Assembly (NCBI GenBank): GCA_045600105.1
Contig: JAZRXG010000005.1
Span: forward strand, 26,678 to 90,677
From: UBA1206 sp045600105
Lineage (GTDB): Bacteria > Bacillota > Clostridia > Oscillospirales > CAG-382
Direction of reading: 5' to 3'
DNA: 64,000 nt
Below are positions 24,640-34,737 of the stretch, one piece after another. Position 1 is the stretch's first letter. Each line of letters starts with the position of its first letter. A model generated the notes under the pieces. The model worked only from the letters and a program-made list of their open reading frames with translations. It was not told where the DNA came from and searched no databases. The position numbers and the translations under genes were made by a program.

Positions 24640-25893
24640 TTAATATACGAATATCGCGACGCTGTAATCTCCGCTCGGGAACACGCCCGTGATCCCATCC
24701 GCAAATATCAGATCGAGCGGAACGGTGTAGTCGCAGTTTTTGGTAAATTCAAGGTCTTTCAGGTCCGCCACCGCTCTGAACGACGAAGACGTCAGCGTGT
24801 TCAGCGTATCCTTGGGGCCGCAGAGCCATATATTCATGTTCGCCGTCGTGACGGTTATCGTGAATCCTTCGGGCGCGTTGACGAACTCGCACACCTCGGA
24901 GGCGTTGATGGGAAAGCGGCGCTTGACGACGTCGTTGAATATTATCGTCGCCCTGACGGTGAGGTCGTCGTCAACGGCTTCCAGTCCCGCGGGCAGCGTT
25001 ATCTTCTTTTCGATCGTCTCGGTGGTCAGCGTGTTTTCGGCGATGTTTATCTTGATCTCGTCAAGGCTGTCGACGTCTTCGACAGAGCCGCGCACCGTGA
25101 TATATTCCTTCGACAGCGTTATGCTTGCCGATTCGGTGCTGAAGTATCCGCCAACGAAATAGACTTTTATGGGAATGTCGGCGGTCTTGTATACGGGGAC
25201 CTCGACGTTGACCGACGTATCGACGAGGCGGATATAACTGTTATTGACTGGAGCGCCGCCCTCGTTGTAAAGCGAAACGGGGACGTTGAATTTTGCCGAA
25301 TTGACGATCTTGCCGGGTTTGACCACGCCGTAAGCGTAGGAGATCTTCGATATCTCGGCTTCGGGTCCCTGCACCGTAACGGTCACGGGAGCAGTCGTGA
25401 AATCGCCTATCGAATATCCGTCGGACAGCGAATAATCGCTGATATCTATGCGCACGGGTATCTCCGCCGTGACTGTTCTGTCGATGTAAACGACCGCGTT
25501 GTCAACGCTCAGCGACTTGACCGAAAGGTTGTTTTCGTCGGGAAGCACCACCTGTATCGGCAGCGTGTTCTTTCCCGGTTCGGTAACTTCGGAAACGTCG
25601 ACGAAAGAAATTATATCGCTGTCACGCAGTTTGTTGACCACGCTCTGCGGACCGGAAACGACCACCTTGACGGATATTCCCGTATCCGAAAGGATGGTGA
25701 GCCCCTGATTTTCGGAAAGAACGCTTTCGCCCTCTATCTTTACGCTCACGGTAAATTCTTTCTGATAGTTCGGCGAATCGTAGCCGAGGACGTAAAACCA
25801 CAGAAGCAGTGCCGAAATAAACGCGAATATCAGAGCGAGAAAAGCGTGGCTCTTTTTCTCGGTCGTCTTTTTTTCGTAAATAAGTTCACTCAT
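24640..25893 (-). CDS. cdaR: YbbR-domain protein CdaR, regulator of diadenylate cyclase
   Basis: 417 residues. One N-terminal membrane helix (about 17-36) is followed by about four extracytoplasmic YbbR repeats with recurrent VTVQGP/VVVSGPQS-type segments. CdaR controls CdaA activity at the membrane. The true start is the ATG at 25893, overlapping the cdaA stop (ATGAGTGA). glmM, the usual third gene of this cluster, is replaced here by recJ. Confidence 0.9.
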   Translation of the reverse strand: MSELIYEKKTTEKKSHAFLALIFAFISALLLWFYVLGYDSPNYQKEFTVSVKIEGESVLSENQGLTILSDTGISVKVVVSGPQSVVNKLRDSDIISFVDVSEVTEPGKNTLPIQVVLPDENNLSVKSLSVDNAVVYIDRTVTAEIPVRIDISDYSLSDGYSIGDFTTAPVTVTVQGPEAEISKISYAYGVVKPGKIVNSAKFNVPVSLYNEGGAPVNNSYIRLVDTSVNVEVPVYKTADIPIKVYFVGGYFSTESASITLSKEYITVRGSVEDVDSLDEIKINIAENTLTTETIEKKITLPAGLEAVDDDLTVRATIIFNDVVKRRFPINASEVCEFVNAPEGFTITVTTANMNIWLCGPKDTLNTLTSSSFRAVADLKDLEFTKNCDYTVPLDLIFADGITGVFPSGDYSVAIFVY

Positions 25894-26755
25894 CAAAGCC
25901 ACCGTTCCCCTCATCGTCGTCGTTTTCCTTGCCGAGGAAGCCGCCCTTGTTCTTCTTTTTGACGTAAGGCTCGATCAGAAGCTCGTTCAGGTACCTTTCG
26001 AGTTCTTCACCGGTGAATCCGCGCTTGAGCTCGCCGTTTATCGCAACGCTGACCGTGCCGGTCTCCTCGCTGACGATGATGACGGTGGCGTCGCTGTTTT
26101 CGGAAATGCCGATGCCCGCTCTGTGACGGGTGCCGAGGTCCTTGATTATTTCGGGATTGGTCGAAAGCGGCAGGAAGCAGCCCGCGGCGTAAAGACGCAT
26201 ACCGCGCACCACCGCGGCGCCGTCATGCAGCGGCGCTTTGTTGAAGAATATGTTGCCGAGCAGGAATGACGTTATCTCGGCGTCCACTATCGTGCCCGTC
26301 TTTATGACGTCGCCGAGCTTGGTCGTGCCCTCGATGACTATGAGGGCGCCCGTTTTGCTTTCGGAAAGTCTTTCGACACCTGCCGAAAGCTCGCTTATCG
26401 CGATCCTGTATTTTGCCGCAGTCGACTGGTCGAGCTTGCTTCTGAAGCCCTTGAGCGGTTCGCCGCCCATTTTTTCGAGCATGCTGCGGAGCTCGGGCTG
26501 AAAAACGATGAGGATGGCGATAAGACCGACGTTCACCACGTTTTTAAGGATGAAATACGTCGCCCTCATGTTCGCGAGTTCGCTTATGAAAAGCACCACG
26601 AGCAGCACGATGACACCGATGGCGAGTTTTCCCGCTCTGCGTTCACGGACGAATCTGAACAGGAAATAAAACATCAGCGTCACGATGATTATATCGAAAA
26701 TATCCGCGATCCCCACGGATCCGAGCTGATTCCAAATATACTTAAAATCTATCAT
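25886..26755 (-). CDS. cdaA: Membrane diadenylate cyclase CdaA
   Basis: 289 residues. Three N-terminal membrane helices (about 12-90) precede a DAC domain that contains both catalytic motifs, DGAAVVRG and GTRHRAGIG. It makes the second messenger c-di-AMP from two ATP. Translationally coupled to cdaR. The C-terminal tail is Lys/Asp-rich. Confidence 0.96.
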   Translation of the reverse strand: MIDFKYIWNQLGSVGIADIFDIIIVTLMFYFLFRFVRERRAGKLAIGVIVLLVVLFISELANMRATYFILKNVVNVGLIAILIVFQPELRSMLEKMGGEPLKGFRSKLDQSTAAKYRIAISELSAGVERLSESKTGALIVIEGTTKLGDVIKTGTIVDAEITSFLLGNIFFNKAPLHDGAAVVRGMRLYAAGCFLPLSTNPEIIKDLGTRHRAGIGISENSDATVIIVSEETGTVSVAINGELKRGFTGEELERYLNELLIEPYVKKKNKGGFLGKENDDDEGNGGFDE

Positions 26756-26807
26756 CCGAAAAAGTCTGCCTCCTCACGATCATTTCCGTCCCCGACGGAG
26801 ACGCGTT

Positions 26808-27404
26808 TTATCTTTTGAAAAACGCTTTTATGAATTTGCTGACCGCTTTCCCGCGGTGGCTGACGCCGTTCTTTTCGTCCGGCGTCATTTCGGCAAAGGT
26901 CTTGCCGAACGACGGACAGAGAAACACGGGATCGTAGCCGAAATCGCCGTCTCCCCTCGGTCCTCTCGTTATATATCCGTCACATTTTTCCTCGACGGTA
27001 AAGCTTCTGCCGTCGGGATAGACGCAGCATATCGCGCACGCGAAATACGCGCTTCTTCTTTCGTCCTCGACGTCCTTCAGTTCTTCAAGCAGCACCGCTA
27101 TCTTGATGTCGTAGCCGACGTCGCCCGCGTAGCGTGCCGAATAGACGCCGGGCCTTCCGCCGAGAGCGTCCACGCAAAGCCCCGAGTCGTCGGCGATGGT
27201 GACGCATCCCGTCTTTTCGCACACGGTCTTTGCCTTGATGAAGGCGTTTTCGGCAAAGGTTTTGCCGTTTTCTTCTATTTCGCCGTCGAATCCCGCTTCT
27301 CTCATCGAAACAAGGCGGTATTCGTCACCCGTAAAGGGCAAGAGCAGTTCGCGCATTTCGGCGACCTTATGTCTGTTCCCCGTCGCCATTACGATAGTCG
27401 TCAT
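26808..27404 (-). CDS. rdgB: XTP/dITP diphosphatase, RdgB/HAM1 family
   Basis: 198 residues. VMATGNRHKVAEMRELL at the start, ADDSGLCVDALGGRPGVYSARYAG in the middle and NGVSHRGKAVSKF at the end are family signatures. It hydrolyses inosine and xanthosine triphosphates to keep them out of DNA and RNA. It lies between ftsY and cdaA in the housekeeping run. Confidence 0.96.
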   Translation of the reverse strand: MTTIVMATGNRHKVAEMRELLLPFTGDEYRLVSMREAGFDGEIEENGKTFAENAFIKAKTVCEKTGCVTIADDSGLCVDALGGRPGVYSARYAGDVGYDIKIAVLLEELKDVEDERRSAYFACAICCVYPDGRSFTVEEKCDGYITRGPRGDGDFGYDPVFLCPSFGKTFAEMTPDEKNGVSHRGKAVSKFIKAFFKR

Positions 27405-27423
27405 AAAAATTCCCCTTCGGTCT

Positions 27424-28329
27424 TCAGTCCTCGAACATCGCGTTGACGAAGTCGCGTCCCGAGAACGGCTGCAGGTCTTCCTGTCCCTCGCCGACGCCGA
27501 TCAGCTTGACGGGGATGGAGGACATCTGTCTTATGGCAAGCACGATGCCGCCCTTGGCTGTTCCGTCGAGCTTGGTGAGCACGATTCCCGTGACGTTGGT
27601 GACTTTGGTGAATTCAGCCGCCTGTGAAAGACCGTTCTGACCGGTGACCGCGTCAAGAACGAGGAGCGTTTCGCAGTTCGCCTCGGGAAATTCGCGGCTG
27701 ATGACGCGTTTTATCTTGGCGAGTTCGTCGATAAGGTTCTTTTTGTTGTGGAGCCTGCCCGCGGTATCGACGATGAGCACGTCGGAGTTCTGCTTTTTGG
27801 CTGCGGCGCAGGCGTCGAACACGACTGCCGCGGGGTCCGCGCCCTCGGACTGGCTTATCATGGGCACTCCGGCTCTGGTCGCCCAGATACCGAGCTGCTC
27901 GATGGCGGCGGCTCTGAACGTGTCCGCTCCGCAGAGCATGACTTTTTTGCCCTGTCTCTTGAGCATCAGCGCGATCTTGCCGATAGACGTCGTTTTGCCG
28001 ACGCCGTTGACGCCGACGACGAGGATGACGGTCTTGCCTCCGACGTTCAGCGGAACGTCTTCGCCTATCATTTCGTAAAGTATCTCACGGAAGACCTCGC
28101 GCGCTTCGGCGGTCTTCTTTATCTTTCTTTCCTTCAGGCGTTCCTTGAGCGTTTCGGTTATGGTCTCGGACGCTTCGACGCCCACGTCAGCGGAAATGAG
28201 CAGGTCGAACAGCTCCTCGAAAAAGTCGTCGTCCACGTTTTCGGAAGACGAAAACAGCGAGTTTATGGGTTTGATGAGTATGTCCTTGGTCTTTTTGAGA
28301 CCGTTTTTGAGTTTTTCGAAAAATCCCAT
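27424..28329 (-). CDS. ftsY: Signal recognition particle receptor FtsY
   Basis: 301 residues: an N domain (about 1-90) and a G domain with GVNGVGKTTSIGKIA (G1), DTAGRLHNK (G3), TKLDGTAKGG (G4/G5). It receives ribosome-SRP complexes at the membrane. There is no acidic A domain, as usual in Gram-positives. It follows smc by 23 bp, a conserved Firmicutes pairing; ffh is not adjacent. Confidence 0.97.
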   Translation of the reverse strand: MGFFEKLKNGLKKTKDILIKPINSLFSSSENVDDDFFEELFDLLISADVGVEASETITETLKERLKERKIKKTAEAREVFREILYEMIGEDVPLNVGGKTVILVVGVNGVGKTTSIGKIALMLKRQGKKVMLCGADTFRAAAIEQLGIWATRAGVPMISQSEGADPAAVVFDACAAAKKQNSDVLIVDTAGRLHNKKNLIDELAKIKRVISREFPEANCETLLVLDAVTGQNGLSQAAEFTKVTNVTGIVLTKLDGTAKGGIVLAIRQMSSIPVKLIGVGEGQEDLQPFSGRDFVNAMFED

Positions 28330-28352
28330 TATTTATATTACCTCTGCGTGAT

Positions 28353-31300
28353 TTATTGTTGTTTTTCGTCGTATTCCTTGAATTTCTCGCCGAGAGTGGC
28401 AAGGTCGAGACGCAGGAATTCCGACACGCCCTTTTCGCGCATCGTGATGCCGTAAAGGACGTTGGCACGTTCCATGGTGCCTCTGCGGTGGGTGATTATA
28501 AGGTACTGCGTGTTTTCGCAGTGTGCCTTGATGTAGTCCATCAGCTTCGCCTGGTTGACCTCGTCGAGCGCCGCCTCGATCTCGTCGAGCACGCAGAACG
28601 GTGCCGGGTTTATCTCCTGCAGCGCCAGATAAAGCGCTACCGCGGCAAACGACTGCTCGCCGCCGGAGAGGAGCGATATGGATTTGATGGATTTTCCGGG
28701 CGGGTGCAGAATGATGTCGATGCCGCTTTCAAGCGGATTTTCGGGGTCGGTGAGCTCTATTCTCGCGCTTCCGCCGCCGAAAAGCTCGATGAACACTCTG
28801 TTGAACGCGCTGTCGATGCGGACGAACGTGTCCATGAACACGGTCTCCATCGTGGTGCTGAGGCGCGATATCTCGTTGTCGAGCTTGCGGCGCGTTCTGT
28901 TGAGGTCGTCTATCTGCGTCCTGAGGAATTCGTGGCGCTCCTTCAGCTCGCGGTATTCGTCGACCGCCTTGACGTTGATGGTGCCCATCGCCCTTATCTT
29001 GCCCTTTACCGAGTTGAGGCGGGACGGCATCTTGTCGCGGTCTTCGGGCGGGAGCCTGAATTCGTCAGCCGCCGAATACGAAAGCTCATATTCTTCCCAG
29101 AGCCTCGCGACCACGTTGTCGTACTCGTCCTGCGACGCCTGCTTGCCCGTTTCGAGCTTGGTATAGCTCTGGAAAGCCTGCTCGCGGCGGGTCTGCGCGG
29201 TCTTCAGACGGAATTTGCGGTCGGAGACCGTCTTTTCGCGCTCCTCGAGTTCTTCGTCGATCCTCTTCTTTTCTTCGATTATATCGTTCTTCTGCTCTTC
29301 GAGAGACACGAGCTTTTCGCGGTTTTCCTTTACGGATTCCTCGCCGAGCCTGATCTCTTCTTCGTAGTTTTTGATCTCGGTCCTGATCTCTTCGAGCTTT
29401 TCGTCCTCTTCCTTAAGTCTATCCTTCAGCTCGTCGAGCCTGTCCTCGGCGGATTCGGCTTTTGCGTTGAGAGAGACGAGCTCCATGCCGAGCGACGCGA
29501 GCTGTTCGCGGATGACGTCGGCGTCCTTCGTGATGTTTTTCAGCCTCTCGTCCGCGTCGAAAACGTCTTTTTCCGCCTGCTCTTTCGCCGCCGTAACCGT
29601 CTTTTCTTCGTCGTCGAGTTCGTCGAGCCTCTTTTTCAGAGCCTCTTTTTCTTCCTCGGTGCGTCTGTTCGAAAGGAGCAGCGCGTTGTATTTGCTCTCT
29701 TCCTCGTTGAACGTCGCGAGAGCGAACGAAAGGTCTGCCCTTATGCCGTCCGCTTCCTCGGTCAGCTCCTCAAGGAGCTCGTTCTTTTCGGAAAGTTCGT
29801 TTTTGAAGGATTCTATCTTTCTTTCGGCGCTTCTCTTTTTGAGTTCCGCTTCCATCAGCGCGGTATTGAGCGCAGTGATCTCTTCGTCGAGCTTGTCGAT
29901 ATCGGCACTGCGGGTGAACAGCCCGACCTTTTTCTGCGGTGAACCGCCGGTATAAGAGCCGCCGGCGTTGATTATCTGACCGTCCTTGGTGACGATCTTG
30001 ACGTTATATCCGCATTTTGCCGCCATTGCCGACGCTTTGTCGAGGTCTTCGGCGATGACCGTTCTGCCGAGCAGCTCGTCGGCGATGCCGCGGTATTTTT
30101 TGTCGCAGCTGACGAGGTCGGCGGCGATGCCCACGAATCCGTCGCACGAGGAAATGCGGGACGCGTCGTAGCGTCTGCCCTTTACGGTGTCGAGCGGAAG
30201 CACGGTGATACGTCCGCCGCCCGTGGTCTTGAGGTAGCGGAGCGCCGCCTTGGCGTCCTTTTCGGTCTCGGAGACGATGAACTGCACCGAGCCGCCGAGC
30301 GACGTTTCGATGGCGACGACGTATTCGCCCTCGGTCGAAAGGAGGGACGCGACCGTGCCGTGAAGCTGTATCGCTCTGCCGTTGTCTTTTATTTTGCCCT
30401 CGGACGCGACGCGCATAACGGTCTTGACCGAATCGGAATAGCCCTCGAAGAGGCGTTCGAGCCTGAGCAGCGATTCGCGCTGCTGCTCCGCCGCAGCCGC
30501 TTTTATGTTGGCTTTCGATACTTCGGACGTGTATTTTTCGCGGTCGGCTTCGTTTTCGGCTATCTTTTTGTTTATTTCGGCGATCTCCGCCTTAAGAGAC
30601 GCGACTTTCTCGCTGCTTGACGCGTCTTTTTCGGCGTAGTTGTCTTTGGCGAGTCTCAGTTCGTCGAGTCTCGCCTTGCTCTGTTCAAGCTCTTCCGAAA
30701 ATCCGCTTCTGTTCTTTTCGCCCGCGTTGATGAGCGCCCTGCACGACGCGGCTTCCTTGACGATCTCGGTAAGTCTCGCCGCGGCGGATGCTATCTTTTC
30801 GTTGTCTTCGGCTTTTTTCGCCTCGGTCTCGCGTCCGGGGGCAAGTATGGCGTCGCGTTTTTCTTCGAGTGCCTTGCCGTCACGCTTGAGCTGTTCGGCG
30901 GAAGCGAGTATCTCGTCGAGCGAACGCACGCACGCTTTTTCCTGCTCGGATATCATGGTACGGCGGGCTTCGGCGTAGGCTTCCTCTTTTTTGTTGCTTT
31001 CTATTTTTTCGGCGTAGTGCTTTGCGTCGTTTTCGAAAACAGAGTTGCTGCGCGTTATTTCGGCGATCTCCGACGCGATGACCGCGGCGTTTTCGTCAAG
31101 CTCCGACTTATGCTGCATCAGCGCGTAGCCTCTGACGTTGAATTCCTCTTCCTCTTTTTCAAGCGACGTGAGTTCGTCCGTCGCAAGCTCGAGCTCGAGC
31201 TTGGACGACGCGAGCACTCTTTCGGTGTTCGAAAGATTTTCGCGCAGCTCGTCGATTTTTTCGAGCCAGATGGTGATCTCGAGTTTTTTCTTCTCTTCGG

Positions 31301-32015
31301 CGAGGACCAGGTATTTTTCGGCGTTTTCAGCCTCTTTTTTGAGCGGTCCTATGCGGTTGTCGACCTCGGTGAAGATGTCGTTTATTCGTTCGAGGTTCGC
31401 GTCCGTGTCGCGCAGCTTGCGTTCCGCCTCGGTCTTTTTGTAGCGGAATTTGCTTATCCCCGACGCTTCCTCGAAAATGCTGCGTCTTTCGTCGGTCTTT
31501 GCCGAAAGCACCTCGGCGATCTTGCCCTGACCGATGACCGAGTAGCCCTCGCGTCCGATACCGGTGTTGTAGAACAGCTCGTAAACGTCCTTCAGACGCA
31601 CCTGCTTTTTGTTGATGTAGTATTCGCTTTCGCCCGAGCGGTAGTATTTGCGGGTTATGACGAATTCTTCCTCGTCGGAAAGGCGCATTTTGGGAGCGAC
31701 GTCATCGACGGTGTTTTCCTCGGCGATGATGCCGTTTTTTGTCATATATTCCTCGGAAGTATCGAGATAGAGCGACACGCAGGCGTAGTTTGCGGGCTGA
31801 CGCTTTGCCGTGCCGTTGAAAATGACGTCTTCCATCTTGGAGCCGCGAAGGCTTTTTGCCGACATTTCGCCGAGCACCCATCTGATGGAGTCGCTGATAT
31901 TGCTTTTTCCGCTTCCGTTGGGGCCTATGATGGCGGTCATGCCGCTTTCAAAGGTCATCTTCGTTTTTTCGGGGAAGGACTTGAAGCCCTGCATTTCAAT
32001 GGCTTTGAGTTTCAA
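28353..32015 (-). CDS. smc: Chromosome segregation ATPase SMC
   Basis: 1220 residues. The head has GPNGSGKSNISDSIRWVLGE (Walker A, about 32). Two long Glu/Lys-rich coiled coils flank a hinge near 510-650. The second head half carries the LLSGGEQSF signature and the Walker B FCVLDEIEAALDE. It compacts and segregates the chromosome with ScpAB. It starts with TTG at 32015, supported by GAGGATAAAG upstream and by overlap with the preceding gene. Confidence 0.97.
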   Translation of the reverse strand: MKLKAIEMQGFKSFPEKTKMTFESGMTAIIGPNGSGKSNISDSIRWVLGEMSAKSLRGSKMEDVIFNGTAKRQPANYACVSLYLDTSEEYMTKNGIIAEENTVDDVAPKMRLSDEEEFVITRKYYRSGESEYYINKKQVRLKDVYELFYNTGIGREGYSVIGQGKIAEVLSAKTDERRSIFEEASGISKFRYKKTEAERKLRDTDANLERINDIFTEVDNRIGPLKKEAENAEKYLVLAEEKKKLEITIWLEKIDELRENLSNTERVLASSKLELELATDELTSLEKEEEEFNVRGYALMQHKSELDENAAVIASEIAEITRSNSVFENDAKHYAEKIESNKKEEAYAEARRTMISEQEKACVRSLDEILASAEQLKRDGKALEEKRDAILAPGRETEAKKAEDNEKIASAAARLTEIVKEAASCRALINAGEKNRSGFSEELEQSKARLDELRLAKDNYAEKDASSSEKVASLKAEIAEINKKIAENEADREKYTSEVSKANIKAAAAEQQRESLLRLERLFEGYSDSVKTVMRVASEGKIKDNGRAIQLHGTVASLLSTEGEYVVAIETSLGGSVQFIVSETEKDAKAALRYLKTTGGGRITVLPLDTVKGRRYDASRISSCDGFVGIAADLVSCDKKYRGIADELLGRTVIAEDLDKASAMAAKCGYNVKIVTKDGQIINAGGSYTGGSPQKKVGLFTRSADIDKLDEEITALNTALMEAELKKRSAERKIESFKNELSEKNELLEELTEEADGIRADLSFALATFNEEESKYNALLLSNRRTEEEKEALKKRLDELDDEEKTVTAAKEQAEKDVFDADERLKNITKDADVIREQLASLGMELVSLNAKAESAEDRLDELKDRLKEEDEKLEEIRTEIKNYEEEIRLGEESVKENREKLVSLEEQKNDIIEEKKRIDEELEEREKTVSDRKFRLKTAQTRREQAFQSYTKLETGKQASQDEYDNVVARLWEEYELSYSAADEFRLPPEDRDKMPSRLNSVKGKIRAMGTINVKAVDEYRELKERHEFLRTQIDDLNRTRRKLDNEISRLSTTMETVFMDTFVRIDSAFNRVFIELFGGGSARIELTDPENPLESGIDIILHPPGKSIKSISLLSGGEQSFAAVALYLALQEINPAPFCVLDEIEAALDEVNQAKLMDYIKAHCENTQYLIITHRRGTMERANVLYGITMREKGVSEFLRLDLATLGEKFKEYDEKQQ

Positions 32016-33010
32016 TTCTTTATCCTCACATCGTATTCTTTGAGTCCGTCGGTTTCAACGAACCTGACCGTTTTGCCGAGAGACGAAAGCCTTTCGCGGT
32101 TTCTGCCGCCGTGCCCTATGCACTTGGAAAGGCTGCCTTTGGGAACGAGAAGCGTAAGCTCGCTTCCCTCTTGTTTTTCCGCGATATCGCGGATCATGGA
32201 ATAGTATATCTCGCCTTCGGCAAGTTCTCCCATCGCCGGATGGTTGGCACCGAAAGGAGCGGCTGTCATATTTTCGGACGAGTAGAGCCCGATACGCAGT
32301 ATCTTAACTCCGCTTTCGATGAACACCCTCGCGCAAGAGGCGCAGCGCGCCAGCGCGTCTTCGATGGAAAGCGGCGTATATCCGCCCGAAAGCGTCATAT
32401 CGTAAAGCGGCGTATTCTCGAACACCACGGTCGGATAGATGCGCGTGGTATCGGCGCCGAAAGATACGATGTCCCGCGCGGTCTTCACCTCGTCGTCGGC
32501 AGTCGAGCCGGGAAGACCTACCATCATCTGCCCGCCGGTCTCGAAGCCGTATTCCTTGAGCAGTTTTATCGCTTTTTCGCTGTCTTCGACGGTGTGTCCG
32601 CGCCTGCAGACGTCGAGCACCTTCTGCGACGTTGACTGAACGCCGAGCTCGACCGACGTGACGCCGTATTTTTTGAGTATATCACAAATATGACGGTCTA
32701 TGTAGTCGGGACGTGTCGAGCAGCGTATGCCTTTTATTTTTCCGCCGAGATACCCCGACGCTTTTTCGAGAAGAGCCGTCATGCGTTCCTCGCCGATGCC
32801 CGTGAAGCTGCCGCCGAAAAACGCGATCTCCGCGTCGTTCCCGAGGGTGTCGAGCGACGACTCGATTATGTTTTCCACACGTTTCAGTTCAGCCCCGAGC
32901 TCGGGTTCGGCTCTGTCGACGCCGGTTATCTTGGTCTGCGAGCAGAACACGCACTTCATCCTGCAGCCGAGGTGCGGTATGAAGATCGGGATGTTGCTAT
33001 GCGTTTTCAT
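32012..33010 (-). CDS. Elp3-like radical SAM protein
   Basis: 332 residues with PHLGCRMKCVFCSQ, the CxxxCxxC cluster motif, near residue 15, then FFGGSFTGIG and VELGVQST. It resembles the radical SAM core of Elp3 without the acetyltransferase domain. Genes of this type sit between rnc and smc in many Clostridia. The substrate is unknown; RNA modification is a guess from the fold and neighbours. It overlaps both rnc and smc. Confidence 0.85.
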   Translation of the reverse strand: MKTHSNIPIFIPHLGCRMKCVFCSQTKITGVDRAEPELGAELKRVENIIESSLDTLGNDAEIAFFGGSFTGIGEERMTALLEKASGYLGGKIKGIRCSTRPDYIDRHICDILKKYGVTSVELGVQSTSQKVLDVCRRGHTVEDSEKAIKLLKEYGFETGGQMMVGLPGSTADDEVKTARDIVSFGADTTRIYPTVVFENTPLYDMTLSGGYTPLSIEDALARCASCARVFIESGVKILRIGLYSSENMTAAPFGANHPAMGELAEGEIYYSMIRDIAEKQEGSELTLLVPKGSLSKCIGHGGRNRERLSSLGKTVRFVETDGLKEYDVRIKN

Positions 33011-33719
33011 CGTCGGGGAAAAGCCTTAAGGCTTCCTTTGCCGCCATCTGCTCCGCGTCGGACTTGCGTTTGCCCTTTCCCGTTCCGAGCACGTTCGAGT
33101 TGAGACGCGCTTCGACGGTGAACGTCCTGTCGTGAGGGGGTCCCTCTTCGGCGATAAGGACGTATTCGAGCAGTTCCTCGGGCATTTCCTGCGTTATGCG
33201 CTGAAGACGCGATTTGTAGTCCTCGGTACCTTTTTTCATTGATTTCTTCACTTCGCCGACGATGCGCGGGAGTATGAAATCCCTTGCCTTTTCGATGCCG
33301 CCGTCGAGATATATCGCGGCGATGACCGCCTCGAACGCGTCGGAAAGTATGGATTTGCGGCTTCTGCCGTTGGTTATCTCCTCGCCTTTGCCGAGCATGA
33401 GGTACGACCCGAGGTCGATGTCACGCGCGAGCGACGCAAGCGTGTTCTCGCACACCACGGCGGCTCGTATCTTCGTGAGGTCGCCCTCGTCGAACGACGA
33501 GTAGTTGCGGTATATATAGTCGCTCACGACGACGGAAAGCACCGAATCTCCGAGGAATTCGAGCCTTTCGTTCGAGGGGAGGATGCCGTCGAAGCCGCGT
33601 TTTTCATTGCAGTACGACGAATGCGTGAGCGCGTTTTCCAATAAAGTGACGTCGGTGAACGTATAGCCGATTATCTTTTCGAATTCGTGAAAACGTCCGA
33701 CCGGATAAATTTCATTCAT
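32997..33719 (-). CDS. rnc: Ribonuclease III
   Basis: 240 residues. The RNase III signature NERLEFLGDSVLSVVVSDYIY lies at about 50-70, and a second acidic cluster SILSDAFEAVIAAIYLDGG at about 120-140. A dsRNA-binding domain (about 165-235; GKGKRKSDAEQMAAKEAL) ends it. It processes rRNA precursors and duplex RNA. Overlaps plsX and the radical SAM gene. Confidence 0.97.
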   Translation of the reverse strand: MNEIYPVGRFHEFEKIIGYTFTDVTLLENALTHSSYCNEKRGFDGILPSNERLEFLGDSVLSVVVSDYIYRNYSSFDEGDLTKIRAAVVCENTLASLARDIDLGSYLMLGKGEEITNGRSRKSILSDAFEAVIAAIYLDGGIEKARDFILPRIVGEVKKSMKKGTEDYKSRLQRITQEMPEELLEYVLIAEEGPPHDRTFTVEARLNSNVLGTGKGKRKSDAEQMAAKEALRLFPDDENA

Positions 33720-34737
33720 TGCGTATGTTTTCCGAGGCGGCGATATGCTCCGCCATTCCTTCCGCTATCTTTTCGTTGAGTCCCGACAGAACGTAGTCAC
33801 GCGCCTGACGGATGGTCGCCTCGATGCTCTTCGGTTCGGCAGAGCCGTGCGACTTTATGACCGGCTTCGCTATCCCGAGGAAGGGCGCTCCGCCGTATTG
33901 CTTGTGGTCGATGCGTCCCTTGAAGGACTTGAGGTCCTTTTTGATCATGAGGTACGCAAGCTTGTTCTTTATGTTTTTGCCGTAAATATCCTTGAGGCTG
34001 CCGAGGAAGAACTGTCCCATTCCTTCCATCAGCTTGAGCGTGACATTGCCGGTGAAGCCGTCGCACACGGCGACGTCGCAGAAACCGTTGGGCAGGTCGC
34101 GGCCTTCGCAGTTGCCCACGAAATTGAGTCCGCTCTGCTTGAGCAGCGCGTATGTCTCGCGGTAGAGCTCAGTCCCCTTGCATTCCTCGCTGCCGTTGTT
34201 TATCAGCGCGACGCGCGGATTTTTGACGCCGAGCAGCTCGCTGAAATAAAGCGAGCCCATTTCGGCGAATCTGAGGAGTATTTCGGGCGTGACGTCGGTG
34301 TTTGCGCCCGAGTCGACCACCATGAACGGGCTGCCGAAGTTGACGATGGCACCGAGCGACGCGCGGCGTACGCCCTTGTGACGCTTGACGTAAAGCGTCG
34401 CCGAGGTGAACAGCGCACCCGTGTTGCCCGAGCTTATGAAGGCGTCACCTCTGCCCTCGCGCAGCAGTTCGCAGCCGACCACCATGGACGAATCCTTTTT
34501 CTCTTTCTGCACGACTGACGGCTGGTCTTCCATCGTCACCACCGAAGACGTATGTACGACTTCGATGCCGATGCCTTCGGTGTCGAGTCCGGCAAGGATA
34601 TCGCGCACCTGCTTTTCGTCGCCGGTGAACACGAGATCGGTCCCGTATTTTCCGGCACCGGATACCGCGCCTTCGACCATGGAACGCGGCGCGTTGTCGC
34701 CGCCCATGGCGTCAACGATTATCTTTACTCTGTCCAT
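33712..34737 (-). CDS. plsX: Phosphate acyltransferase PlsX
   Basis: 341 residues: IIVDAMGGDNAPRSMVEGAV at the N terminus, SSGNTGALFTSATL and VDSGANTDVTPEILLRFA in the middle. It makes acyl-phosphate from acyl-ACP for phospholipid synthesis. In most Firmicutes fabD, fabG and acpP separate plsX from rnc. Here plsX runs directly into rnc (8-bp overlap). It overlaps the topA stop by 26 bp. Confidence 0.96.
   Translation of the reverse strand: MDRVKIIVDAMGGDNAPRSMVEGAVSGAGKYGTDLVFTGDEKQVRDILAGLDTEGIGIEVVHTSSVVTMEDQPSVVQKEKKDSSMVVGCELLREGRGDAFISSGNTGALFTSATLYVKRHKGVRRASLGAIVNFGSPFMVVDSGANTDVTPEILLRFAEMGSLYFSELLGVKNPRVALINNGSEECKGTELYRETYALLKQSGLNFVGNCEGRDLPNGFCDVAVCDGFTGNVTLKLMEGMGQFFLGSLKDIYGKNIKNKLAYLMIKKDLKSFKGRIDHKQYGGAPFLGIAKPVIKSHGSAEPKSIEATIRQARDYVLSGLNEKIAEGMAEHIAASENIRNE

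Noticed and set aside
28356..29942. Long plus-strand frames opposite smc
   Set aside because: Shadows of the Glu/Lys-rich coiled-coil codons; Phe/Leu/Arg-rich with no domain.
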